A program made the position numbers and the translations under genes. From assembly GCF_000092405.1 (NCBI RefSeq), contig NC_014220.1, positions 1,426,001 through 1,490,000 on the forward strand: a DNA stretch of 64,000 nucleotides, given 5' to 3'. This stretch comes from Syntrophothermus lipocalidus DSM 12680. GTDB lineage: Bacteria; Bacillota; Syntrophomonadia; Syntrophomonadales; Syntrophothermaceae. The stretch's first letter is position 1. Every line of letters starts with the position of its first letter. Below the pieces are notes generated by a model, which was given only the letters and a program-made list of their open reading frames with translations, had not been told where the DNA came from and searched no databases. Below, piece by piece: positions 7,817 through 16,389 of this stretch.

Positions 7817-8920
7817 CTAACCCTCCAGAACCCGCTTCAAACTGGAGATGAACCGGAGATTTTGTTCATCGGTACCTATAGTTACCCTAATGTAAGTAGG
7901 ATAGCCGAAAATATCCCCGGTCCGGGTTATTACCCCTTGCATCAACAGCCCTTGGAAAACCCGCCGGCAGTCCAGCCCCGTATCTAAAAAAATGAAATTG
8001 GCCTGCGTTGGGACATAACGTAAGCCTATTGCCTGCAACTCTCGGTACAAGTATTCCTTGCCTTGCCGGTTTATCTCCCGGCTTCTTGTCAGGTGCTCCT
8101 CGTCCTCCAAGGCCGCCACAGCTGCCTTCTGGGCCACCAGATTCACGTTGAAGGGCTCCCGGACCCTATTCACGGCAGCGACAATCTCCGGCGTAGAAAT
8201 CCCGTATCCGATCCTCAAGCCAGCCAACCCGTATATTTTTGAAAACGTCCGCAAAACGATGACGTTGTAGCCGCGGTCGAGGTATTCGAGCCCACTCTGA
8301 AACCCGGGGTCATCCACATACTCGTAGTAAGCCTCATCGAAAATCACCAGGATATCCTCATCCAGACCATCCATGAACCTCTCCAGTTGCTGACGGGTAA
8401 CCACGGTACCCGTAGGGTTGTTAGGGTTACACACGTAGATTATCTTAGTATTTTCGGTCACAGCCGCCTTCATGGCCTGCAAGTCGTAGGTGAAATCCTG
8501 CAGAGGAACCGGCTTCACCATGCCTCCCATGATGCGGGTCATGAATTCGTACTCCGAAAAGGAAGGATCCCCGTAAATCACTTCATCTGACGGCTGCACA
8601 AAAGTTTCCGTTATCAATCGCAAAAGTTCATCCGATCCATTGCCTATCATAAAGCAATCCTGCGAGCAGCCGAATTTTTCCGCTAGTTTCTTTTTCAGGT
8701 AAAAACAATTACTGTCGGGATAAATATTCAGGTCCTCGACCACATTGATAACCGCCTCCTTAGCCCGGGGAGACGGTCCGAGCGGGTTTTCGTTGGAAGC
8801 CATTTTTACGATGTCTTTGAGGCCTAGTTCCCTCTCCACTTCTTCGATGGGCTTTCCCGGAACATAAGGTTTTAATGAAAATACTTCCTTGCGTGCGTTT
8901 CTCTCGACAAATCCTGCCAT
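7817..8920 (-). CDS. hisC: Histidinol-phosphate/aromatic aminotransferase, HisC family
   Basis: A PLP aminotransferase, 367 aa, the usual HisC length. Features are the N-terminal SNENPLGPSP, the NPNNPTG motif, DEAYYEYV with the cofactor Asp, and the PLP lysine in RTFSKIYGLAGLRIGYG. HisC converts imidazole-acetol phosphate to histidinol phosphate. No other his gene is nearby; directly downstream of iorA-iorB on the same strand, it may instead transaminate aromatic amino acids to feed the aryl-pyruvate oxidoreductase. The sequence alone cannot separate these. ATG 8920 follows AGGGGGAAGG. Confidence 0.88.
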   Translation of the reverse strand: MAGFVERNARKEVFSLKPYVPGKPIEEVERELGLKDIVKMASNENPLGPSPRAKEAVINVVEDLNIYPDSNCFYLKKKLAEKFGCSQDCFMIGNGSDELLRLITETFVQPSDEVIYGDPSFSEYEFMTRIMGGMVKPVPLQDFTYDLQAMKAAVTENTKIIYVCNPNNPTGTVVTRQQLERFMDGLDEDILVIFDEAYYEYVDDPGFQSGLEYLDRGYNVIVLRTFSKIYGLAGLRIGYGISTPEIVAAVNRVREPFNVNLVAQKAAVAALEDEEHLTRSREINRQGKEYLYRELQAIGLRYVPTQANFIFLDTGLDCRRVFQGLLMQGVITRTGDIFGYPTYIRVTIGTDEQNLRFISSLKRVLEG

Positions 8921-8936
8921 CTAGCCTTCCCCCTAA

Positions 8937-9551
8937 TCAACCGATATAGGCCGTCGAAGCCCTGTTACCCCAAAAAGCCCTGCCCTCATGGAAAGCGCGC
9001 AGGTTCAGGTCCAAAACAGCTGGCGAAACCAACTCGCGAATAGCCTCTTCTACCAATTCGGGGTCTATATCCATAACCGAGCTCAACAGGCCCACTAAGA
9101 CCATGTTGGCCGCTTTGGCACTACCGCAATCCACGGCAATCCCAGTAGCATCGACCAGCACGCTGTTGGGAACAACCTGACACAACTTTTGAGCAATGTC
9201 CTCGGGGTACTTAGCCTCTCCACTCATGACCGGGAGAGGATCCACCCTCTCATCGTTTATTATCAGCAACCCGCCCTGTTTGAGGTATCCCAACCAGCGG
9301 GCCGCCTCCAGCTTCTCAAACGCTAAAACGATGTCGGCATCTCCCCGTTTTATGATCGGGGAATAAACCTTAGGCCCGAACCGGACCTGGCTGACCACAC
9401 TCCCTCCTCGCTGGGCCATTCCGTGAACCTCCGACACTTTGACGTCATGTCCCAATTTTACGGCCACCCGGGCCAAAACCCGACTGGTCAGCAAGGTGCC
9501 CTGCCCACCGACCCCAACTATCATGACACTGGTAACCGCTTGCCCTGCCAT
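8937..9551 (-). CDS. iorB: Indolepyruvate:ferredoxin oxidoreductase, beta subunit
   Basis: The smaller subunit (204 aa) of the oxygen-sensitive enzyme that oxidises aryl pyruvates to aryl-acetyl-CoA and reduces ferredoxin. It is the gamma-type pyruvate ferredoxin oxidoreductase domain: MIVGVGGQGTLLTSRVLA at the start, then KVSEVHGMAQRGGSVVSQVR. The start codon overlaps the iorA stop in TAATG, showing translational coupling. Cytoplasmic. Its role is in fermentation of Phe, Tyr and Trp. Confidence 0.93.
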   Translation of the reverse strand: MAGQAVTSVMIVGVGGQGTLLTSRVLARVAVKLGHDVKVSEVHGMAQRGGSVVSQVRFGPKVYSPIIKRGDADIVLAFEKLEAARWLGYLKQGGLLIINDERVDPLPVMSGEAKYPEDIAQKLCQVVPNSVLVDATGIAVDCGSAKAANMVLVGLLSSVMDIDPELVEEAIRELVSPAVLDLNLRAFHEGRAFWGNRASTAYIG

Positions 9552-11299
9552 TACCGCCCACCCCCTTCCAGGATGGCATCCAGCTTACATATCTGAGCGC
9601 AAAGGCCACACCCAACGCAGAGGTTGGGATTAATCCTGGCTATTCTTTCTTCTTCTATCCAATAAATACCAGTGCACCCTATCTTGATGCACAGCCGGCA
9701 TCCTTTGCAAGCCTCCTCGTCCACGTAGTACATCTTTTTTCCCAGACCGGCATCAGGGAGAAGGGCACAAGGTCGCCTGGCGATGATAACCGAAGGCTGT
9801 CCAGAAATGAGCTCTTCTTTCAAGGCTGCTTCCAGTTGGTTCAAGTCCAGTGGGTCCACGGTCCTTACCCTCTGTACCCCGACTGCCCGGCAAACCGCCT
9901 CCAGGTCCAACCTTGCCGTCTCTACCCCGTCGATGGTGCGGCCAGTCGCCGGGTGATGCTGGTGACCGGTCATGGCCGTGGTCCCGTTGTCTAGAATCAA
10001 CACAGTAGAAATTCCCCGATTGTACACGACATCGATGAGCCCGGTGATACCTGAATGCACGAATGTAGAATCGCCGATCACCGCCACTGTTTTCTGGGCA
10101 TACTCGGGTCCCCGGGCCTTTTCCATACCCAGGGCTGCGCCTATGCTCGCTCCCATACAGATGGTGGTATCCATGGCAGCCAAGGGTTTGAGTGCCCCCA
10201 AAGTATAACAACCGATATCCCCGCAAACAGTCAATCTCATCCGGCCCAGGGTATAAAAGACTCCCCGATGCGGGCATCCCGGACAAAACAGGGGTGGCCT
10301 GGCGGGCACCGTCGTATCCAGCGTGTAAGCAGTGTTCGTAGTTCTCCCCAGTAATCTCTCTTCCAAGAGTTCTGGGCTGTACTCACCGGTACGCGGGAGG
10401 AAATTCTTGCCTTCTGCCTTGATCCCCCATGCTTTCAATTGCTCCTCCATCACAGGCTCCAATTCTTCCACCACGATTAAACGGTCAACCTCGGCTGCAA
10501 ACCGACGTACCAGTTGCTCGGGCAAAGGGTTGACCGTACCCAGTTTAAGAACCGATACCTCGGGCATAACCTCTTTCACGTACTGGTAAGCCACCCCGCT
10601 GGTAACGATACCGAGGGCTCGATCTCCCCACTCTATCCGGTTTAGAGGGCTCTCCTCCACGTATTCACGCAAGGCAGCCATCCGCTTTTCAACCTCGAGG
10701 TGGCGCAACCGGGCGTGCCCCGGCAACATGACGTATTTGGCAGCGTCTTTGGTATAAGGTTTCAGATCAACCTGTTGCCGCTCGCCCTCCTCCACCATGC
10801 TTTGAGAATGGGCCAGGCGTGTAGTAATCCTCAACATAACCGGGGTGTCAAACCGCTCGCTCAGCTCAAAAGCCGAAAAAACAAAGTCTTTAGCTTCTTG
10901 GCTGTCTGAAGGTTCAACAACCAACAGCTTGGCAAACTTACCGTATCCCCGGTTGTCTTGCTCGTTCTGCGAGGAATGCATCCCCGGATCGTCCGCAGAC
11001 ACCAAGACCAAACCGCCGTTTACCCCTGTATAAGCAAAAGTGAAAAGCGGGTCAGCCGCGACGTTTACTCCGACGTGTTTCATAGCCACCAAGGTACGGG
11101 CCCCGGCAATGGAGGCTCCACAACCTACCTCGAAAGCCACTTTCTCGTTGGGAGCCCATTCCGCGTACACCCCATCGTACCTGCTGAAAAACTCCAGTAT
11201 CTCGGTGCTGGGCGTACCCGGATAAGCGGTAGCCACTGTGGCCCCGGCCTCATATGCTCCTCTAGCAATAGCTTCGTTGCCGATCATCAATCTTCTCAT
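9551..11299 (-). CDS. iorA: Indolepyruvate:ferredoxin oxidoreductase, alpha subunit
   Basis: The large TPP- and Fe-S-binding subunit, 582 aa. N-terminal pyrimidine-binding domain (MIGNEAIARGAYEAGATVAT), then FCPGCPHRG, a TPP region with GDSTFVHSGITGLIDVVYN and ILDNGTTAMTG, and a C-terminal ferredoxin domain with CKGCRLCIKIGC and CVGCGLCAQIC. The frame stays open to 11371, but ATG 11299 has AGGGGG six bases upstream and gives the family N-terminus MRRLMIGNEA. Pairs with iorB through TAATG overlap; speE ends 68 bases upstream. Confidence 0.93.
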   Translation of the reverse strand: MRRLMIGNEAIARGAYEAGATVATAYPGTPSTEILEFFSRYDGVYAEWAPNEKVAFEVGCGASIAGARTLVAMKHVGVNVAADPLFTFAYTGVNGGLVLVSADDPGMHSSQNEQDNRGYGKFAKLLVVEPSDSQEAKDFVFSAFELSERFDTPVMLRITTRLAHSQSMVEEGERQQVDLKPYTKDAAKYVMLPGHARLRHLEVEKRMAALREYVEESPLNRIEWGDRALGIVTSGVAYQYVKEVMPEVSVLKLGTVNPLPEQLVRRFAAEVDRLIVVEELEPVMEEQLKAWGIKAEGKNFLPRTGEYSPELLEERLLGRTTNTAYTLDTTVPARPPLFCPGCPHRGVFYTLGRMRLTVCGDIGCYTLGALKPLAAMDTTICMGASIGAALGMEKARGPEYAQKTVAVIGDSTFVHSGITGLIDVVYNRGISTVLILDNGTTAMTGHQHHPATGRTIDGVETARLDLEAVCRAVGVQRVRTVDPLDLNQLEAALKEELISGQPSVIIARRPCALLPDAGLGKKMYYVDEEACKGCRLCIKIGCTGIYWIEEERIARINPNLCVGCGLCAQICKLDAILEGGGR

Positions 11300-11367
11300 C
11301 GTGCTCCCCCTAATCCTCATCTTATACTTCTTCGCCGACCTTCTCCAACCAATTCGATAATCTGTCC

Positions 11368-12213
11368 TCATCTAGCCTCAGCCGCGGTTTCAAGGCTTTC
11401 CTTGACAGAGCGGGGCAGAACAAAGGCTGCACGGTGAAGATCGGGTGTGTACCACTTTAATCCGCCCACCGTACGGCGCCCTTCTGCAACTTCCTCTGGC
11501 CGGTACTTCTTGGAGCCCACGCCGAACGCCCAGTAACCGCTAACGTACGTGGGTACAGAGGTCAGATAAACACGCGCGATGGGAAATACCTGGCGCATAT
11601 TCAAAAATACCTGTACGAACGTGTCTCTAAAAAAAAGCGGAGATTCTGCTTGGGCCACCATGATCCCGTCTTCTTCCATGATGGCGCATACATCCTGATA
11701 AAAGGCAGCCCCAAATAACTCTACCGCTGGACCTACGGGGTCTGACGAATCCACGATGACTACATCGTACTTCCTTTCTGGTTTCTTAACGTATTGTAAA
11801 CCATCTTCTATGATGATGTTAGCCCGGGGATCCGAAAAGCCACAGGCAATTTCAGGCAAATAAATTTGGCAATTCTCGACAACCCGTGCGTCTATTTCCA
11901 CCAAGTCCGCCGCTACAACCGAATCATACCTGAGAACCTCTCTCAATACCCCTCCGTCTCCACCACCTATTATCAACACTCTCTTGGGTTCGGGATGGGC
12001 CATCATTGCCACGTGAGTGATCATCTCGTGGTATATGAACTCGTCTACCTCGGTGGTTTGAATACACCCGTCTAGCACCAAAGCCTTGCCCCATTCATAG
12101 GTGTCCACAATGGCTAGCTCCTGGTAAGGCGTTTTCTCTACATGAATCACGTCGCGCAGGCGCCAGCTCACCGTGTACCCTTTAGTATGCCCCTCGTGCA
12201 ACCAAGCGTCCAT
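11368..12213 (-). CDS. speE: Spermidine synthase (polyamine aminopropyltransferase)
   Basis: Transfers an aminopropyl group from decarboxylated SAM to putrescine to make spermidine in the cytoplasm. Motifs are YQELAIVDTYEWGKALVLDG, the SAM-binding GGGDGGVLREVL, and the catalytic VDSSDPVGPA. Length 281 aa is standard. ATG 12213 follows AAAGGGGTGATGGC; the longer in-frame start lacks a ribosome site. No SAM decarboxylase gene is in the window. It is the first gene of a minus-strand run leading to iorA. Confidence 0.93.
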   Translation of the reverse strand: MDAWLHEGHTKGYTVSWRLRDVIHVEKTPYQELAIVDTYEWGKALVLDGCIQTTEVDEFIYHEMITHVAMMAHPEPKRVLIIGGGDGGVLREVLRYDSVVAADLVEIDARVVENCQIYLPEIACGFSDPRANIIIEDGLQYVKKPERKYDVVIVDSSDPVGPAVELFGAAFYQDVCAIMEEDGIMVAQAESPLFFRDTFVQVFLNMRQVFPIARVYLTSVPTYVSGYWAFGVGSKKYRPEEVAEGRRTVGGLKWYTPDLHRAAFVLPRSVKESLETAAEAR

Positions 12214-12234
12214 GCCATCACCCCTTTCCCTATG

Positions 12235-12264
12235 AATACAAGCCCGCGACGGTTTCTCTTGCAA
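12235..12264 (-). promoter_or_regulatory. Possible promoter for speE
   Basis: On the minus strand TTGCAA (12264-12259) is 18 bases from TGTATT (12240-12235), just upstream of the speE Shine-Dalgarno. The match is moderate. Confidence 0.35.
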
Positions 12265-12341
12265 TTACTCTGTCGCTGGTGAATTCGATCCACCGTTTGT
12301 CGATATCAAAAGACTATCCCGCCTGTTGCCCCTGCCCACGC

Positions 12342-12368
12342 AAGAGCGCGACGCAGCCCGCTCTTTTT
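12342..12368 (+). terminator. Hairpin with T-run upstream of hsp20
   Basis: AAGAGCG (12342-12348) pairs with CGCTCTT (12359-12365) and is followed by TTT. It has terminator form on the plus strand, 130 bases before hsp20. No plus-strand gene ends there, so it may be an attenuator in the hsp20 leader. I found no CIRCE operator in the 288 bases between speE and hsp20. Confidence 0.35.
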
Positions 12369-12501
12369 ACAGTAATTGTTGGTAGAATTTCTTAGACATT
12401 CACCGGTGTTAATCCTGCAACTTACCTCCGATTTTAGCGAATATTTTAGTCTTTCGCCAGCAAAACTAATCACAAGCTCAAGACTCAAAGGAGGTGATAA
12501 C

Positions 12502-12927
12502 GTGTCGTTAATGCGCTGGAGTCCCTTCAGGGAAAACCTACCCTGGCGCAACTTGGCTATGGAACTGGAAAACATGTTCGATTTCCCGCGAACGACCCAG
12601 CTTCCCCGAATTGATATGTACGAGACCGACAACGAGATCGTTGTCTCCGCCGAGATACCAGGCGTTGAATCCAAAGACGATATCGACGTCTCCATAACCG
12701 ACAACCAGCTGAGCCTTTCAGGGGAAATAAAACGAACAAGAGACATATCGGATCACGGCATCCACAGGTCGGAACGCTATTTTGGCAGGTTCTACCGAAC
12801 CGTGCCTTTGCCCCATTATATCAGCACCGAAGGCAGCACTGCCTCCTATCGCAACGGTATCCTGGAGGTGAGGATCCCGAAAACTAAAGAGTACCGCAGC
12901 CGGGCTAAGAAACTGCAAATCCAGTAA
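12502..12927 (+). CDS. hsp20: Small heat shock protein, Hsp20/alpha-crystallin
   Basis: An ATP-independent holdase chaperone, 141 aa. The short N-terminal arm (RWSPFRENLPW) is followed by an alpha-crystallin domain with PRIDMYETDNEIVVSAEIPG, the strand ending in LSLSGEIK, and the C-terminal consensus YRNGILEVRIPK. GTG 12502 is chosen because AAAGGAGGTGAT sits seven bases upstream; the upstream in-frame extension has no ribosome site. Heat regulation is expected for the family, but the regulator is not evident here. Confidence 0.94.
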   Translation: MSLMRWSPFRENLPWRNLAMELENMFDFPRTTQLPRIDMYETDNEIVVSAEIPGVESKDDIDVSITDNQLSLSGEIKRTRDISDHGIHRSERYFGRFYRTVPLPHYISTEGSTASYRNGILEVRIPKTKEYRSRAKKLQIQ

Positions 12928-13043
12928 CCGTAGCCAAAGTTAGCCGATAAACAAACACGCCTTTTCGGGGTCTTGGCGACAACACGCGGACGTTTTATAC
13001 GAAAGTCGTCAAGAGAGTCTTCGGTCACCAGGCTCTTGTGAAC

Positions 13044-13080
13044 AAAAAAGGGATAGGGCTTGCTTACCCTACCCCTTTTC
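13044..13080. terminator. Bidirectional terminator after hsp20
   Basis: A 14-bp stem with one mismatch (AAAAAGGGATAGGG against CCCTACCCCTTTTT) around a short loop, overlapping the stop of the minus-strand gene ending at 13069. A- and T-rich ends suit termination on both strands. Confidence 0.7.
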
Positions 13081-13407
13081 CTTTTCCTTTTCCAGCTCTG
13101 ACACCAAATCTCGAATCAATTCCAATCCTTTAGCACGTGCAAACGCGTCCTTCCAGTCGGTATTGACCAAAGTCACTCTGATGATCTCGTTTATGTCGAG
13201 CGCGTCCTTCTCCCCCATTCCGCTGCTTGCCCACCTCCGTAAAAGGTTAGCCAGTTCCGTGTCACCCTGATCCAAAAGCGCCGCCAAGATATCCAAGAGA
13301 CACATCATCTCTTCGGGCGACAATCGCCCCTGGGTGTGACACTCGTATATAAGAGTTGCCAATTCGGCCTGAATCTGTTTCCTCCGGTTCGTTAATCCCC
13401 AGGTCAC
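13069..13407 (-). CDS. Small helical protein, downstream partner of DnaB-like gene (unknown)
   Basis: A 112-aa, highly charged, predicted helical protein (LSPEEMMCLLDILAALLDQG; C-terminus rich in Glu and Lys). I do not recognise the family. Its GTG start overlaps the stop of the DnaB-like gene in GTGA, so the two are translationally coupled. This links it to the DnaD-like/DnaB-like pair upstream. No signal peptide or membrane segment. Confidence 0.65.
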   Translation of the reverse strand: MTWGLTNRRKQIQAELATLIYECHTQGRLSPEEMMCLLDILAALLDQGDTELANLLRRWASSGMGEKDALDINEIIRVTLVNTDWKDAFARAKGLELIRDLVSELEKEKEKG

Positions 13408-14765
13408 AGGGAAACCCTCTCCGCATCGTGCATGGTCTGCCTGGCCTTATCAAAGTAGATCGGAATATACACCCCGCCGATGCCGTCCCTATTCTTGTCG
13501 ATGTAGAGGTAATAGTTAGCCCGTTTATATTTTTTGAGCTCTTCGTTTTCCTCCATCTCCTCCCTGGAAATGGGAAGGAGCTTCAGCATGAGGTCACATT
13601 CGTTCTTCATCCGTCTAGCCCCCTGAAGTGTACCATCCTCATTTAACTGAACCAGACACATTACGGCAATATTGAGGTTCTGGGCTAACATCTTCTGGGC
13701 TTTGACAATTTGTTCCAAAACCTGCCATTCTGCTAAGTTGTTGGTTATCTTGTCCATCCTGCCCACATAGTCAAGGATCATCAGCTTTATGTCGTGTTGC
13801 ACCTTGAATTTACGGGCTATAGATATGGTTTTTTCGGGGGTCAAATTGGGGCATGGATACGAGTAGAACCCACTTTCCCGTAAAAGGGAATATCCCTGCA
13901 GAACCCTCGACAGCTGGCTCTCCGTCAGGTCGCCGCGACGGATAAGGTCTTGCTCGATGTTAGAAAGGATAGAACCCCAACGCAAGGCTATCTGTACCCG
14001 GCTCATTTCGGTATTCAGGTACAAAATGTTGTGGTGCTGCCTTACCGCCACTGCCAGGGCAGTGTGGAGAGCAAAAGCCGTTTTCCCGTGACCGGTTTGG
14101 GCTCCTACTATGATCAAATCTCCGGGCTTGTATCCTAAAGTAATGTGATTCAGCGTGTCAAACCCGGTAGTGAGCCCGTCCAACGGTATGACCCCGCGGT
14201 GTTTTTCCTGAATTTCCTTATACCTCAGAAACCGCCTTTCTACCTCTTGGTAACTGAGGCTAGCCAGGTCGTAAGGCGTATCCACCTTGTCGTCGACTTC
14301 AAGTGCCGTAATATTAGTCAGATCTCCTTCGGCTTCCATGAGCAATTGCTCGACATCGTCGACTTCCCGCTCTATCAGTACCTGGTAGTAATGGCGCAGA
14401 AAAGCTTCAAATTTACGGAGCCGTGACTTATCCCTTACCCGTTTAATCCAGTAGCGGACGTTTTCATCATCGATAAAGTGTTCGACTATGTATTTCAGCT
14501 CTTCAATATCACGGGGATCACGAAAAAGGTTCAGTTTATGGGCTTCTTTAAGCAGCTCGACATAGGTCGGCCGTATTTCCTGTTCATACAGGCTACATAC
14601 CAGCTCAAATACCACCTGGTGTTTAGGGTGGTAAAAGTCTTGCATCTTCAGCGAGTCATAAGCCTCAATACACGCTTCCTCGGAGTGCAACATGGCAGAT
14701 ATAACCCGGCGTTCGCTCTCCAGGTCGGAGAGCCTTTCTTCCGGCACAAATCGTCTTACCGCCAT
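13404..14765 (-). CDS. DnaB-family replicative helicase paralogue
   Basis: A 453-aa protein with the DnaB layout: an N-terminal helical domain (SERRVISAMLHSEEACIEAY) and a RecA-like ATPase with Walker A GAQTGHGKTAF, a TEMS element, Walker B-like LMILDYVGRM, and a C-terminal loop DKNRDGIGG. These differ from the housekeeping DnaB consensus, which typically has SMGKTAF, SLEMS and IDYLQLM, so I read it as a divergent paralogue. It is 178 bases downstream of a DnaD-like gene, with a terminator and a tag repeat between, and is coupled to a small gene. It may load at a special site or element. Confidence 0.8.
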   Translation of the reverse strand: MAVRRFVPEERLSDLESERRVISAMLHSEEACIEAYDSLKMQDFYHPKHQVVFELVCSLYEQEIRPTYVELLKEAHKLNLFRDPRDIEELKYIVEHFIDDENVRYWIKRVRDKSRLRKFEAFLRHYYQVLIEREVDDVEQLLMEAEGDLTNITALEVDDKVDTPYDLASLSYQEVERRFLRYKEIQEKHRGVIPLDGLTTGFDTLNHITLGYKPGDLIIVGAQTGHGKTAFALHTALAVAVRQHHNILYLNTEMSRVQIALRWGSILSNIEQDLIRRGDLTESQLSRVLQGYSLLRESGFYSYPCPNLTPEKTISIARKFKVQHDIKLMILDYVGRMDKITNNLAEWQVLEQIVKAQKMLAQNLNIAVMCLVQLNEDGTLQGARRMKNECDLMLKLLPISREEMEENEELKKYKRANYYLYIDKNRDGIGGVYIPIYFDKARQTMHDAERVSL

Positions 14766-14800
14766 CTCCCGTATCCCCTTCTAAAAACGGCAACTTTGAA

Positions 14801-14845
14801 TAGCCACAGACGAACACAGATTTTCGCTGATGGTCACTGATTTCA
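14801..14845. repeat. Dispersed CACAGA-type intergenic tag (copy 1)
   Basis: The segment begins TAGCCACAGACGAACACAGA and continues with GCTGATGGTCACTGATT. Spaced CACAGA/CACTGAT units recur at 21764, 22043 (inverted) and 53189. It sits in the gap between the DnaD-like and DnaB-like genes. Confidence 0.6.
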
Positions 14846-14871
14846 AGACGTAGAAGTAGAGCAACAATGAT

Positions 14872-14894
14872 AAAAACGTCCCGCTGGGCGGGAC
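14872..14894 (-). terminator. Terminator after the DnaD-like gene
   Basis: Perfect 7-bp stem GTCCCGC/GCGGGAC with a 3-base loop; on the minus strand it is followed by GTTTTTA. It would end or attenuate transcription between the DnaD-like and DnaB-like genes. Confidence 0.75.
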
Positions 14895-14943
14895 TCTCTT
14901 TCTATCCATATCGTCCTTGCTTTTCATCCCCGATAGATGCAGG

Positions 14944-16119
14944 CTATCCTGGAACTTTGCTCTTCAATTCCTCCAGCACCTGCGGAACTACGAATATCTC
15001 GACCTCATCCTTGTCTTTAGCAGTCCTCATCGTCTTGGGTGCACTGGCATGAGAATCCCGTTTCTGCTTGCGGTTTTTAAACTCACTGGTTTCTCTTTCT
15101 GCCTCTTCCGGCGTGGTAATGCCCTTCTCCCTCCAGTTGGCCAGTACCCGGTCCATGTATTCGAGACCACCGCTTCTGGTTCGCTGGCACATGATCTCTC
15201 CGGCCTTCATGATCACCTCGTGGGAAAAGCCCCACTGCACTCTCCATTTTTCGTACATGTTTCTCCTGGCCTCGGCCTGCATATCAATTCCGGTAAAGCT
15301 GCCGAGCTCGGCCATCTCGACCGCAAAGTCTTGCCAGCGCGACCGCGAATAACCAGGCTTGTCTACTATCCGCCGGAAATAGTCCTCCATCCCGCCCAAG
15401 TTAGAGATAGAAGCCTCCCTTAGCCCCCTAGCAATGGCCGTGATTTCGCGTGGATTGTATATCTTTCTCTCAAAGCACAGTTCCAGCATCATGATAACGT
15501 ATTCTGGACGACACTTTAGCTCATCCAGCCATCGGTTTGCTTCTTTATACATCTCCGGACTAACCAGATTCCCGGTTTTCTGTTCGATGAAATCGATAAC
15601 CACTCTAAGTTCTTTGTTCGCCGTGCTTGAAATCTGGTCCAGCCCAGCCCTTCCTCTTTCCAGCAACCTTTCCAATTCATGAACCCGCTGGTTCTTGGCT
15701 TGCAGTTCCTGCCGCAACAACTCTTTTTCTCGCCATCCAAGGCTATCAAGTTCAGGATGATCCCTTATGACCATTTCCTCGAGCTTGCTCCAAAGAGGCT
15801 CAAGAAAAACCCGTCTCGTTCTAAACTCGCCACCTAATGTCGATTCTTCGACTTCGACCAATCCCAACCTAACCCATTTTGACAGCCTCCAAGCAAGTTT
15901 GCTCTTGCTCAGTGAAGGATAACACTGCATAACCTGCCCGATTTCAAGTCCTCTCTGCCACAGCGGCTTCGAACGGCAACAATACGTGTACAAGAATGCT
16001 CCTAAAATGCCGATGTCTTCGGCGTCCAAGTCCAATTCTCCTGCATAATAATAAAGCGCGGCAGGTATCTGTACAAACCCCCACCGCAGCAACTCCATTG
16101 TGGCGTCCGTAGCGCCCAT
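14944..16119 (-). CDS. DnaD-domain replication initiation protein
   Basis: A 391-aa protein. The N-terminal half has a winged-helix look (LSKSKLAWRLSKWVRLGLVE), then a coiled coil (about 130-165), then two DnaD/DnaB_2-type domains: VIDFIEQKTGNLVSP...EITAIARGL and a C-terminal EYMDRVLANWREKGITT. DnaD proteins help load the replicative helicase. It is longer than ordinary DnaD (about 230 aa). ATG 16119 has AGGAGGAT nearby; the longer GTG start would bury that site. A promoter with extended -10 lies upstream. The DnaB-like gene downstream is the natural partner. Confidence 0.8.
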   Translation of the reverse strand: MGATDATMELLRWGFVQIPAALYYYAGELDLDAEDIGILGAFLYTYCCRSKPLWQRGLEIGQVMQCYPSLSKSKLAWRLSKWVRLGLVEVEESTLGGEFRTRRVFLEPLWSKLEEMVIRDHPELDSLGWREKELLRQELQAKNQRVHELERLLERGRAGLDQISSTANKELRVVIDFIEQKTGNLVSPEMYKEANRWLDELKCRPEYVIMMLELCFERKIYNPREITAIARGLREASISNLGGMEDYFRRIVDKPGYSRSRWQDFAVEMAELGSFTGIDMQAEARRNMYEKWRVQWGFSHEVIMKAGEIMCQRTRSGGLEYMDRVLANWREKGITTPEEAERETSEFKNRKQKRDSHASAPKTMRTAKDKDEVEIFVVPQVLEELKSKVPG

Positions 16120-16183
16120 AATCCATCCTCCTGAAGGCACAACTCACACGTTACAGTTCCTCGTTTTATGTCTGGGTAGGTGC

Positions 16184-16212
16184 ATTATAGCACAGCAGAC
16201 ATGTACCAACAA
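16184..16212 (-). promoter_or_regulatory. Promoter for the DnaD-like gene
   Basis: On the minus strand TTGTTG (16212-16207), a 17-base spacer, then TGC-TATAAT (extended -10, TATAAT at 16189-16184), about 65 bases before the start codon. I saw nothing else in the 270-base gap up to 16390. Confidence 0.65.
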
Positions 16213-16389
16213 CCGCAGAATAGCTACAAAAAAAGACAAAATTCAGCTGTGTGATTGGTTCCTAATCGCCCATTGTCTGCCATGACTTTCGTTAAATTTA
16301 TTCGCCTAATGACCAGTCCCCCTTCGCCCGAGCCAATAATCACCGGCAACATCGAAGACACCGAGAAAACATGCCCGTACCCGGAGGAC

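Noticed and set aside
12214-12501. CIRCE operator upstream of hsp20
   Set aside because: The 9-9-9 TTAGCACTC/GAGTGCTAA pattern is absent.
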